Below are positions 15,937-24,119 of a DNA stretch of 64,000 bases, piece by piece. Source of the stretch: [Actinomadura] parvosata subsp. kistnae. Its GTDB lineage: Bacteria > Actinomycetota > Actinomycetes > Streptosporangiales > Streptosporangiaceae. Made by a program: the position numbers and the translations under genes. Numbering within the stretch: position 1 is the first letter of the stretch; the number at the start of each line of letters is the position of its first letter. The stretch is taken from the NCBI RefSeq assembly GCF_900323885.1, contig NZ_OOHJ01000030.1, forward strand, positions 744,001-808,000, read 5' to 3'. Below the pieces are notes generated by a model that saw only the letters and a program-made list of their open reading frames with translations, did not search any database and was not told where the DNA came from.

Positions 15937-16680
15937 GTGGAGGTCGGGAGCGGGCCTACGGCGCGGGGCGTGCTGGTGGCGGGTGGCAACTCCGAGATCG
16001 GGCTGGCCATCGCCCGCGCGTTCGCCGGGCGGGGTGACCGGGTGGCCGGGATCGGGCTGCGGCCGTGCGCCGACCCCGTCTACGACACCTTCATCGTGCG
16101 TGACTGCGCCGTCCCCGACGAGGCCGGCGCTGCCGTCGCCGAGGCCGCGCACGTGCTCGGCCGGCTGGACGTCCTGGTGCTGGCGACGGCCGTGATGCCG
16201 GTCGCGCCGGTGGTGCGCACCACCGACGAGCAGTGGCGGGCCGCGATCGGGGCCACCCTGGACGCCGCCTTCCACCTGTGCAGGGCCGCGCTGCCCCGCC
16301 TGGCGCCGGGTTCCGCCGTCGTCGCGGTCAGCTCGGTCAACGCGTTCCTGGCCGCGCCGGGCGTGCCCGCGTACGCCGCCGCCAAGGGCGGGCTGGACGC
16401 GTTCGTCCGCCAGCTCGCCCTCGAGTACGGACCTGCCGGGATCCGCGTCAACTCGGTGGCTCCCGGCCTGATCGGCGGGGACGACCTGGAGAACGCCGCG
16501 GAAGGCTACCCGCTCGGCCGCACCGGGACGCCGCAGGACGTGGCCGAGGCGGTGGCCTTCCTCGCCTCGCCCGCTGCCGCGTTCATCACCGGCGTGGTCC
16601 TGCCGGTGGACGGCGGCCTCTCGATCACCTCCCCCGCCGCCTACCTGCGCCCGGACCTCCGGGCCCGCTTCCTCCCATGA
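15937..16680 (+). CDS. SDR family oxidoreductase
   Basis: A short-chain dehydrogenase of 247 residues from a GTG at 15937; the real start is uncertain because repeats precede it and no ribosome-binding site is clear. Motifs are GVLVAGGNSEIGLAIA (cofactor), a VLATAV strand where NNAG is usual, VSSVNAF and YAAAKGGLDAF (catalytic Ser, Tyr and Lys), and GVVLPVDGGL at the end. It probably oxidises or reduces a keto-deoxy sugar acid of the operon. Its stop overlaps the kinase ATG as ATGA. Confidence 0.8.
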   Translation: MEVGSGPTARGVLVAGGNSEIGLAIARAFAGRGDRVAGIGLRPCADPVYDTFIVRDCAVPDEAGAAVAEAAHVLGRLDVLVLATAVMPVAPVVRTTDEQWRAAIGATLDAAFHLCRAALPRLAPGSAVVAVSSVNAFLAAPGVPAYAAAKGGLDAFVRQLALEYGPAGIRVNSVAPGLIGGDDLENAAEGYPLGRTGTPQDVAEAVAFLASPAAAFITGVVLPVDGGLSITSPAAYLRPDLRARFLP

Positions 16681-17668
16681 CCGGCCGCACACCCGGCCGG
16701 GAGCCCTGCGCCGCGCGGAAGGCCGATGCCGGGGCCGGGCGGGTCGATGTGGTGGGGGTCGGGGAGGCCATGGTGTTGCTGGAGGCGGATGACCTCGTGG
16801 GGGCGGAGCGGTTCGGCGTCTCCGTGGCGGGGGCCGAGCTGAACGTGTGCACGGCCGTCGCCCGGCTCGGGTTGCGGGCGGCGTTCGCCTCGCGGGTCGG
16901 GACGGACCCGTTCGGGATGCGGGTGCTGCGTGACGCGGCGGGAAGGGGCATGGACACCGGGCTGGTGATCACGGATCCCGGCCGGCCCACCGGCGTGTTC
17001 TTCAAGGAGATCAGGCCGGACGGCGGGCGGCGCGTCCACTACTACCGGACGGGTTCGGCCGCCTCCGCGATGGACGTCCCCGACGCGGCGCCGATCCTGG
17101 CCCGGCGTCCGCGCGCGATCGTCGTGTCCGGCCTGACCGCCGCGCTCGGGCCGGGGCCGGCCCGGCTGGTCGCCGCCCTGTGCGAGGGGGCGGGGACGCC
17201 CTGGTCGTTCTCGACCCGAACCTGCGGCCCGCCCTGCCGGTGGACGCGCTCGCGCCGCTCCTGCCCAGGGTCGGGCTGCTGGTGCTCGGGCAGGACGAGT
17301 CGCGGGTGCTGTTCGGCGAGAGCGACCCGGCGCGGGTGTTCGCCGCGGCCAGGGCCGCCGGGGTGGGCGAGGTGGTGCTCAAGGGCGGCCCCGAGGGTGC
17401 CTGGTACGCGGGGGACTCGGGGCCCGAGCACGTGCCGAGCGCCGCGCGCGAGGTGCGCGACCCCGTGGGGGCGGGCGACGCGTTCCTCGGCGGCTACCTG
17501 GCGGCCAGGCTGTCGGGAGCCGCACCGGGCGCGGCCACCCGCCTCGGCGCCGAGCTGGCCGGACGCGTGATCGCCACGCCCGGCGACACGTCCGGCCTCC
17601 CCGCCCCGGACGTCGCCCGCGCCCTGCTCCGCGACGCCCTGGCAGAGGAGGGCGCGGCTCGCCGATAG
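16677..17668 (+). pseudogene. PfkB-family sugar kinase (KDG kinase-like), frameshifted
   Basis: The first part reads DVVGVGEAMVLLEADD, then AELNVCTAVARLGL and GRPTGVFFKEIR, like 2-keto-3-deoxygluconate kinase. After about residue 170 the frame changes. The C-terminal part, open from 17180, carries LVVLDPNLRPAL and the catalytic DPVGAGDAFLGGYL. One extra G in the GGGG run at about 17197-17201 would join them into a 330-residue kinase. It would make KDPG for the aldolase at 6995. Either the gene is broken or the assembly lost a base. Confidence 0.8.
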
Positions 17669-17681
17669 AAGAGAGAAGGCG

Positions 17682-18407
17682 TTACGTGACGGTGCCCGCC
17701 GCCTTTTTGCGGGTGCGGCGGTCGGGCACCGGGGAGCGGCCGGCGGCGTGGTCGGCGAAGGCGTCGGCGGCCGTGGCGGCGTCGCCGTCGCGCAGCAGCG
17801 TGACCAGGCGGCCGTGCTCGTCGGCCATCGCCCGCCAGTCGCCCTCGAACAGCGGGTCGGCGATGGCGCGCAGCGCGCGCAGGTTCGGTTCGAGCACCTC
17901 CCACATGCGGGTCAGGAACGGGTTGCCGGCGATCTGGACGACCCGGGTGTGGAAGGCGATGTCGACGTCGCGGAAGCGGCCGACGTCGTTGACCCGCACG
18001 GCCTCGTGCATCTCGGCGACCACCTCGTCGAGCTCGCCGAGCTGTTCGGCGGTGATGCGCTCGGCGGCCATGGTGGCGGCCAGGCGCTCGAGCGGCTCGC
18101 GGACCTGGCGGGCGTATTCGGCGTCCTGGGTGGAGATCTCGACGACGAAGTTGCCGCGCCGGGGCACGTGGACGAGCAGCCCCTCGCGGGCGAGCTGCTT
18201 GACGGCCTCGCGGACGGGCGCCTGGCTCACCCCGAGGCGGCGGGCGATCTCCGATTCCACCACGCGGTCGTTGGGGGCGAGGTCGCCTTCGACGATGGCC
18301 TGCCGGAGCAGCTCGTACACCCGATCGGAGATCAGGGTGGGGCGAACGGAGTCTTTGCTCGTGGCCAGCCGCGAGGCGAAGCCGCTCACTTGCGGTGTCG
18401 ATGCCAT
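17682..18407 (-). CDS. GntR family regulator, FadR/FCD subgroup
   Basis: A 241-residue regulator. The N-terminal winged helix reads VYELLRQAIVEGDLAPNDRV, then RRLGVSQAPVREAVKQL and LVHVPRRGNFV. The C-terminal FCD helical domain has the metal-binding pattern FRDVDIAFHTRVV and later LFEGDW and DEHGRLV. The ATG at 18407 follows GGGGAA. It is the only regulator between 17682 and 31578, so I propose that it binds the 20-bp palindrome found four times in this locus. An ATCA-N6-TGAT repeat at 18443-18456 just upstream may mediate autoregulation. Confidence 0.9.
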   Translation of the reverse strand: MASTPQVSGFASRLATSKDSVRPTLISDRVYELLRQAIVEGDLAPNDRVVESEIARRLGVSQAPVREAVKQLAREGLLVHVPRRGNFVVEISTQDAEYARQVREPLERLAATMAAERITAEQLGELDEVVAEMHEAVRVNDVGRFRDVDIAFHTRVVQIAGNPFLTRMWEVLEPNLRALRAIADPLFEGDWRAMADEHGRLVTLLRDGDAATAADAFADHAAGRSPVPDRRTRKKAAGTVT

Positions 18408-18456
18408 GTGTTCCCCATCATGCGCTGTCGCGTCCCCCTGTTCATCATAAGAGTGA

Positions 18457-19455
18457 TCATCGCTTGGCAGGTATCGATGGTGACAGCCGGTCGGCGAGCC
18501 AGGCGAGCTTGACCACCTCGTGGTCGGGGCCGCCGCCTTCGTGGTCGTTGAACGGGTAGACACTGATCCGCTTGTCGCCGGCCGGCAGCGCGGCGCGCGT
18601 CCCGTAGTGGTTGAAGGCGGCGTAGACGGTGGACGGCGGGCAGATGCGGTCCATGAGGCCGACGGAGAACAGCGCGGGAGCGGTGGCCCGGCGGGCGAGG
18701 ACGGCGGCGTCGAAGTAGGACAGGGTGCGCAGCACGGTGTCGGCGTGCGCGCGGTGGAGTTTCACGTACCGGGTGATCTCCACATAAGGCGGCTGGTCGG
18801 TGAAGGTGGCGGCGCGCGGGAAGCAGCACAGGAACGGCACGTCGGGCAGGACCGCCTGGAGGCCGGGCGTGAGGCCGGCCGCGGCGAGGGCGATGCCGCC
18901 GCCCTGGCTGGTGCCGGTCACAGCGACCCTGGCGGGGTCCACCGCGGGGTGGGCGCGCACGGCCGCCACGGCGCGCACGGCGTCGGTGTAGAGGCGGCGG
19001 TAGTAGTAGCGCTCGGGGTGGAGCACGCCGCGGGTGAGGAAGCCGGGCGCGGCGACGTCGCCGGTGGCGACGTCGGGGTCGGGGGTGTCGGCTCCCTGGC
19101 CGCGGCTGTCCATGACGAGGTGCGCGTAGCCGGCGCACGCCCAGAGCCGTTTCTCGTGCGGTACGCCGCGCCCGCTGCCGTAGCCCAGGTACTCGACCAC
19201 GGCGGGCAGCGGCCCGGTCCGGGTGACCGGCAGGTGCAGCCAGGCCCGGACGGGATGGCCGCCGTAGCCGGCGAAGGTGACGTCGAAGGTGTCGATCGTC
19301 GCCAGGCCGTTCGCCACCGGCTCGGCCGTCATCGCCAGGTCGTGAGCGTCGCTCTCGGCCAGGGTCTTCGCCCAGAACGCGTCGAGGTCGGGCGGCTCGG
19401 GCAGGGCCGGCCGGTACTGCTCAAGCTGGTCAAGCGGCAGATCGAACTGTGCCAT
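18457..19455 (-). CDS. Acetyl xylan esterase / CE7 carbohydrate esterase
   Basis: A 332-residue alpha/beta hydrolase of carbohydrate esterase family 7 (cephalosporin-C deacetylase-like). The family motifs are present: RGQG (DSRGQGADT), GxSQG as GTSQGGG (nucleophile Ser), Asp in GLMDRICPPST and His in NDHEGG. There is no signal peptide, so it probably deacetylates imported oligosaccharides inside the cell. The start lies 12 bp behind operator site A, and GntR follows 49 bp downstream on the same strand. Confidence 0.92.
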   Translation of the reverse strand: MAQFDLPLDQLEQYRPALPEPPDLDAFWAKTLAESDAHDLAMTAEPVANGLATIDTFDVTFAGYGGHPVRAWLHLPVTRTGPLPAVVEYLGYGSGRGVPHEKRLWACAGYAHLVMDSRGQGADTPDPDVATGDVAAPGFLTRGVLHPERYYYRRLYTDAVRAVAAVRAHPAVDPARVAVTGTSQGGGIALAAAGLTPGLQAVLPDVPFLCCFPRAATFTDQPPYVEITRYVKLHRAHADTVLRTLSYFDAAVLARRATAPALFSVGLMDRICPPSTVYAAFNHYGTRAALPAGDKRISVYPFNDHEGGGPDHEVVKLAWLADRLSPSIPAKR

Positions 19456-19467
19456 CGCCCACCAATC

Positions 19468-19487
19468 ATCGCTTATCGATCGTCAAC
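19468..19487. promoter_or_regulatory. Regulon palindrome, site A
   Basis: ATCG-CTT-ATCGAT-CGT-CAAC, the weakest copy of the shared 20-bp palindrome. It overlaps the stop codon of the amidohydrolase frame and lies 12 bp upstream of the CE7 esterase start, suggesting a separate promoter there. Confidence 0.6.
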
Positions 19488-20237
19488 CGGTGCATCGAAG
19501 CAGGGGCTCCGATCGTTGTCAACCTGAGGCATCAGGCCGTACGCGCGCCGCGCGGCGCCGCTCAGCACGAGGCGCCGGCCGCCGCTCAGCACGAGGCGGC
19601 GGCCGGCGTCGTCCAGCGCGGCCGGCCCGCGCCCGGCCAGCCGCAGCGAGGCGGCGCGGGAGCCACGGGCCAGGCAGATCGGCCCGTGGGAGCCGATCAT
19701 GCACCGGGCGGGGCCGAACTCCGCGACCGCGTGCCCGACCAGGGCGGCCACCCGCTCCTCGGGCACGCCGTGCCGGGCCAGGAGGGGGACGAGCGCCCGC
19801 CCGCCCGCCCGGTGGCGTGGCCTCCCAGAGGCGCCGCCGAGCCGCATGCCGTTCGGCCGGGTGCGGTCCAGCAGGTCGGCGAAGCGCGCCGGGCCGAGGT
19901 CGTGGCAGGTGTTGAGGTTGCCGACGTGGCCGAGGATCAGGCCGGGGTGCCGCAGGCGCAGGTCGCGGAGCAGGACGTTCTCGGCGCGGTCCCCCTGCGA
20001 CGCCTCGACCAGGATCGCGCCCGCCGGCCCCGGACCCGCGCCGGACGCGGCCAGTATCGCGCCGCTCAACTCCAGGCCCGCGCCGGAGGCGGCCAGGGCG
20101 TCGGCGGTGAGCGCGCGGTGGTGCGGCGAGCCCGGCCGGATCCAGGGATGGCCCTGGGCGGGGTCCCAGGGGTGGACATGGCAGTCGGTCACGTCGGCTC
20201 CGTGTTGACAGGCGGATTCGGGCTCAAGAAGATTCAT
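19473..20237 (-). pseudogene. Degenerate amidohydrolase (sugar lactonase-like)
   Basis: 254 residues related to the amidohydrolase-2 family, which includes L-fuconolactone and L-rhamnonolactone hydrolases. The N-terminal metal motif DCHVHPWDP is intact. The segment that should carry the DHLGKP histidine and the following strands is missing, and the conserved GSDWP near the end reads GSHGP, losing the catalytic Asp. The C-terminus contains an exact 24-bp duplication (RRLVLSG twice). The frame is open, so a protein may be made, but catalysis is doubtful. The GTG at 20192 has a better ribosome-binding site (GGAG) than the ATG at 20237. Confidence 0.55.
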
Positions 20238-20240
20238 ATC

Positions 20241-20260
20241 ATCGGCTATCGATGAACGAT
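20241..20260. promoter_or_regulatory. Regulon palindrome, site B
   Basis: ATCG-GCT-ATCGAT-GAA-CGAT, a perfect dyad in its defined positions. It lies between the divergent amidohydrolase and the 630-residue gene, 10 bp before the rightward start, where a repressor would block both. Confidence 0.7.
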
Positions 20261-20270
20261 TGGTGTTCTC

Positions 20271-22163
20271 ATGCGCATCTCACACCCGCCGGCGCTGCGG
20301 GCGAGCCGCACCGTGACCGACCCGCCCGCGTGGGCCGGGCTGCAGCGCGAGCTGTTCGCCGCCCAGGAGAAGGCGTGGCGGATCTTCTCCGGCCGCTACA
20401 CCGAGGGCGACGGCCGGCTGGTCTTCCGCGACCGGCTCGGGCAGGGGCTCGACGGCCGCGACGGCGTGGACGACTTCTACGAGGCGTTCTTCAACTGGCC
20501 GACCCTCTATCTGCTCGGCGGCAGCGACGACGTGCTGGCCGCGGCCCGCCGGCACTGGCGGGGCGTCACCACGCAGCTCAGCGAGATGGGCATGCTGCTG
20601 GACGGTTTCGAGCGCGGCTACGACTGGTTCCACCAGGGCGAGGGCCTGCTGCTGTTCTACGGCCTGTGCCTGGCCGAGCCGGAGGACGGCGAGCTGCGGG
20701 AGCTGGCCGCCCGCTTCGGCGACCTCTACCTGCCCGGCGGCCCCAACTACGACCCGGAGCACCGGGTGATCCGCGCCCCGCACAACGGCGCCGCCGGACC
20801 GCGCTGGGGCTTCAGCGACGCTGACGTGTCCTTCCCGTGGAGCCTGGCGCTGCGCCCCTACGGCCTGCCGCTCGACTGGATCGACGAGGCCGCGCCGTTC
20901 GACGACCTGGCCGCCGACCCGGCGCGTGCCCGCGCGTACGGCAAGGTGATGTGGGAGCGTATGGGCCGCGGCGACACGATCGTCAACCTGGCCGCGACCA
21001 GCCTCGTCGCCAACGCCTACCTCCTCGGCGGCGAGCAGCGCCACGCCGCCTGGGTGCGCGAGTACGTGGACGCCTGGCGGGAGCGGCTGGACGGCCGCGA
21101 GATCGTCCCGGACAACGCCGGCACGCACGGCATCGTCGGCGAGCACCTCGACGGCCGCTGGTACGGCGGCCACTACGGCTGGTCGTGGCCGCACGGCCTG
21201 CCGCCGGTCGGCAGCGCCGCGATCATCGGCGCGGCCAACGCGGCGCTGCTGACGGGCGACCGTTCCTATCTGGAGCTGGCCCGCAACCCGCTGGACGCGG
21301 TGCTGCGCGAGGCGGCGCCCCGGCGGCCCGCCGAGGTGCGCACGATCACCAAGCGCTGGCGGCCCCACCTGCGCGGGCTGGCGGACGAGCCGACGCTGCT
21401 GGCCCCGATGCGCCGCGACGACTCCGGCTGGTTCGACCTCAACGTCATGCCGACCCAGCTCCCGGTGGCGCTGTGGCACTTCAGCAGGGACGCCGCCGAC
21501 CGGGAGCGGATCGACCGGCTGCGGGAGGCGTCGAGCTGGGACTGGACGGCGGTGCACACCCAGCGCACCAAGGAGGAGTCGGGCCACGAGGAGCCCTGGT
21601 ACGAGTATCTCGCGGGGCGCAACCCCGGCTACCCCGAGCGGATGCTGCGCAGTGCCGCCGACACCTGCGCCGAGCGGGTCGCCGCGATCGAGAACGACCC
21701 GGTGGATGCGGCCGTCGGGCCCGACGCGTCCGGCATCCACGACTGGCAGGACCGCAACCCGGTCGTCACCGAGGCGCTGCTGCAGCTCACCACCGGCTCG
21801 CCGCAGGTGCTCTACAACGGCGGCCTGGCCCAGATGCACGTGCGTTACTTCGACGCCGGGCGCCGCCGCCCCGGGCTGCCGCCGGACGTGGCGGCGCTGG
21901 TGTCGGCCATCGACCCGGACCGCACGGTGATCGAGCTGGTCAACCTGGGCGGCGCGGAGTGCTCGCTGGTGGTGCAGGGTGGCGCGTTCGCCGAGCACCG
22001 CATCGACACGGCCGGCGCAGACGACGAGCCGCCCCGGCCTGTCGGGGGCCCGCACGTCGGCGTCCGGCTGCCGGCCAGGACGCAGGTGCGGCTGACGCTG
22101 TCCATGACGCTGCACGCCGCCCGGCCCGTCATCGCGACGCCGCCGTGGGAGGTGGCGGGATGA
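20271..22163 (+). CDS. Uncharacterised 630-residue protein, possible (alpha/alpha)6-barrel glycan enzyme
   Basis: I do not recognise this family with certainty. There is no signal peptide, so it is cytoplasmic. The sequence alternates helices with conserved aromatic loops: FYEAFFNWPTLYLLGG, GYDWFHQGEGLLLFYGL, DADVSFPWSLAL, HYGWSWPHGLPPVG and WYEYLAG, a pattern seen in helical-toroid glycoside hydrolases and lyases. The last 100 residues look like a beta-sandwich cap (VIELVNLGGAECSLVVQGG). Candidate acids include the Asp and His residues in those loops. The stop overlaps the aldo/keto reductase start as ATGA, and site B precedes it, so it belongs to the fucose-type locus. It may act on an imported oligosaccharide. 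Confidence 0.7.
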   Translation: MRISHPPALRASRTVTDPPAWAGLQRELFAAQEKAWRIFSGRYTEGDGRLVFRDRLGQGLDGRDGVDDFYEAFFNWPTLYLLGGSDDVLAAARRHWRGVTTQLSEMGMLLDGFERGYDWFHQGEGLLLFYGLCLAEPEDGELRELAARFGDLYLPGGPNYDPEHRVIRAPHNGAAGPRWGFSDADVSFPWSLALRPYGLPLDWIDEAAPFDDLAADPARARAYGKVMWERMGRGDTIVNLAATSLVANAYLLGGEQRHAAWVREYVDAWRERLDGREIVPDNAGTHGIVGEHLDGRWYGGHYGWSWPHGLPPVGSAAIIGAANAALLTGDRSYLELARNPLDAVLREAAPRRPAEVRTITKRWRPHLRGLADEPTLLAPMRRDDSGWFDLNVMPTQLPVALWHFSRDAADRERIDRLREASSWDWTAVHTQRTKEESGHEEPWYEYLAGRNPGYPERMLRSAADTCAERVAAIENDPVDAAVGPDASGIHDWQDRNPVVTEALLQLTTGSPQVLYNGGLAQMHVRYFDAGRRRPGLPPDVAALVSAIDPDRTVIELVNLGGAECSLVVQGGAFAEHRIDTAGADDEPPRPVGGPHVGVRLPARTQVRLTLSMTLHAARPVIATPPWEVAG

Positions 22164-23123
22164 GCGTCGCGCTGCCCCGGCTGGGGCTCGGCACTGCGCC
22201 CATCGGCAACCTGTTCGCGCAGGTGAGCGAGCGGGACGCGGCCGCCACGGTGGCCGCCGCCGTGGCCGAGGGCATGACGTACTTCGACACCGCGCCCCGC
22301 TACGGCCACGGGGTGGCCGAGGACCGCCTCGGCCGTGCCCTCGCCGAGGGCACGGCGGGCGGAGCGGCGGCGGCGCGGCGGGCGGCGCGGTGGGTGGCGC
22401 GGCAGGTGGCGCGGCTCCTCAAGCGGTGGTCTCGACGAAGGCCGGGTGGCTGTTGCGGCCCGGGGAGCGGGTGGTCACCGACTGGAGCGAGCGCGGCCTG
22501 CGCGAGTCGCTGGAGTCGAGCCTGCGCCGGCTGCGCCGTCCGGCGGTGGACGTGCTGTTCCTGCACGACCCGGACGACTTCCGCGAGGAGGTCCGGCGCA
22601 CCGGCTATCCAGCGGCGCGCCGGATCCGCGAGGAGGGGCTGGCGGGGGCGATCGGCTTCGGGATGAACCACTGCGAGCCGCTGGCGGCGTACGTGGCCGA
22701 GTTCGAGCCGGACGTGGTGCTCATCGCCGGGCGGTTCTCGCTGCTCGACCACGACGCGCTGACGACCCTGCTGCCCCTGTGCGCGAAGACGGGGACCACG
22801 GTGGTGGTGGGCGGGGTGTTCAATACCGGGCTGCTGGCCGACCCGAAGCCGGGGCGATGTTCCACTACCGCGAGACGCCGCCGGACGTGCTGGCGCGGGC
22901 GCGGCGGTGCCGGGAGGTGTGCGCGGAGTTCGGGGTGCCGCTCGCCGCGGCGGCGCTGCGGTTCCCGTACCTGCATCCGGCCGTGGGGTCGGTGGTGGTG
23001 GGGTGCCGGTCGGCGGAGGAGGTACGCGCCAACGCGGCGGCGGCGCGGACCGAGATCCCGCCGGAGCTGTGGCACCGCCTCGCCGCGGAGGGCTTCGTCC
23101 CGCCCGAGCTGCTGGAGGCGTGA
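22160..23123 (+). pseudogene. Aldo/keto reductase (L-fucose dehydrogenase-like), two frameshifts
   Basis: The start, LPRLGLGTAPIGNLF followed by YFDTAPRYGHGVAEDRLGRAL, matches D-threo-aldose/L-fucose dehydrogenases. The frame is lost in a GC-rich stretch (about 22350-22425), resumes with VVSTKAGWLLRPGE and VDVLFLHDPDD in a second frame, and shifts again near 22852 into a third frame carrying FHYRETPPDVLARA and AALRFPYLHPAV. Adding one base at each point restores a 321-residue enzyme. The first break lies in an apparent low-complexity GGCGC insertion, which argues for true decay. The second is a G run short by one. Confidence 0.75.
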
Positions 23124-23133
23124 CCGGCTCTGA

Positions 23134-23234
23134 GACCTGCCGGGCCCGCCATGACAGGGCCCGGCATAAAGCGGGCGCGGCATAAAGCGGGCGCGGCATA
23201 AAGCGGGCGCGGCATAAGGCAGGCCCGGCAGGTC
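23134..23234. terminator. Long hairpin with internal repeats between convergent genes
   Basis: GACCTGCCGGGCC at 23134 and its exact complement GGCCCGGCAGGTC at 23222-23234 enclose a tandem repeat. It lies tail to tail between the aldo/keto reductase and RraA genes, and probably ends transcription from both sides. Confidence 0.6.
23163..23226. repeat. 16-bp tandem repeat
   Basis: GGCATAAAGCGGGCGC is repeated three times without change, followed by one diverged copy. It forms the loop region of the surrounding hairpin. Confidence 0.85.
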
Positions 23235-23241
23235 CCGGAGG

Positions 23242-24024
23242 TCAGCCCGCGTCGCGGGCGGCCAGGTACTCCTCCAGCCCGGCCCCGGTCAGCGGGTAGT
23301 AGTCGGACAGCCGCCCGCCCTCGTCCAGCCGCCGCCGCGCGAACTCCTCGCGGTCCTGGTGCAGCAGCGAGTCCTCGGCCAGCGCGACGGCGCTGCGCTG
23401 CGGCACGACGACCGCGCCGTCCTCGTCGGCGACGATGAGGTCGCCGGGCGTCACGAGCGCGCCGCCCACGCCGACCGGCACGTTGAACGCCGACGGGAAC
23501 AGCTCGGTCTGCGAGGCGTAGTGCGGCGTCACGCCGGTGCACCAGATGGGCACGCCGAGGGCGCGCACGCGGGCGGCGTCGCGTACCCGCCCGTCGACGA
23601 CGATGCCGGCGCCGCCGCGCAGCTTGAAGTAGCGGACCAGCATGTCGCCGAGGCAGCCGGTGAAGTGGCTGGCCTGGGCGGACACGACGAGCACGTCGCC
23701 GGGCCTGATGGTCTCCAGCACCGCCCACAGCGCGGTCTTGCGCTCGGCGTCCTCCTGCTCGCCGCCGGAGAAGACGTCCTCACGCTGCGGCAGGAACTGC
23801 AGCGTGACCGCGCCCCCGGCGACGCGGACGTCCGGCTCGCGGTGCAGCGGCACGGGCCCGTCGATGAAGGTGCGGGTGATGCCCATCTGGTGCAGCTTGG
23901 CGCAGGCGGTGGCGGCGCTGACGCCGTCGAGCGCCGCCACCATCCGCGCGGTGGGCCGGACGAAGGGCGAGGACTGCGCCGGCCCCAGCATCGTCTCGTA
24001 GGTCTCCTGCATGTTCGTGTTCAC
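23242..24024 (-). CDS. RraA-family protein, probable HMG/CHA-type pyruvate aldolase
   Basis: A 260-residue RraA-like protein. The aldolase signature is present: VVDGRVRDAARVRALGVP, with the Arg-Asp pair that binds substrate and metal in 4-hydroxy-4-methyl-2-oxoglutarate aldolases; a preceding GCLGDMLVRYFKLRGGAGI forms the conserved core. Such metal-dependent enzymes release pyruvate from keto acids. In this locus it could cleave 2-keto-3-deoxy-L-fuconate (inference). It starts with GTG at 24024, or an ATG four codons on. Operator site C lies 30 bp upstream, shared with the divergent fucosidase. Confidence 0.82.
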   Translation of the reverse strand: MNTNMQETYETMLGPAQSSPFVRPTARMVAALDGVSAATACAKLHQMGITRTFIDGPVPLHREPDVRVAGGAVTLQFLPQREDVFSGGEQEDAERKTALWAVLETIRPGDVLVVSAQASHFTGCLGDMLVRYFKLRGGAGIVVDGRVRDAARVRALGVPIWCTGVTPHYASQTELFPSAFNVPVGVGGALVTPGDLIVADEDGAVVVPQRSAVALAEDSLLHQDREEFARRRLDEGGRLSDYYPLTGAGLEEYLAARDAG

Positions 24025-24053
24025 GCGTTGCTCTCACCCAAACGTCGACAATT

Positions 24054-24073
24054 ATCGCCTATCGATGGTAGAT
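24054..24073. promoter_or_regulatory. Regulon palindrome, site C
   Basis: ATCG-CCT-ATCGAT-GGT-AGAT lies in the 95-bp gap between the RraA gene and the GH29 gene, which are divergent. Confidence 0.65.
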
Positions 24074-24119
24074 GTAACTGCCGATCGTCGAGGGCTGTCA
24101 ACATTGGAAGGAGACGCCC

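Noticed and set aside
16677..17668. Programmed ribosomal frameshift in the kinase
   Set aside because: No slippery heptamer with a downstream pseudoknot stands out. Other genes nearby show the same one-base loss near G or C runs, so an ordinary frameshift or sequence error is simpler.
18472..18478. A fifth regulon site (TATCGAT near the GntR gene)
   Set aside because: Only the central heptamer matches; the flanking ATCG and CGAT arms are absent, and it lies within the end of the CE7 coding sequence.
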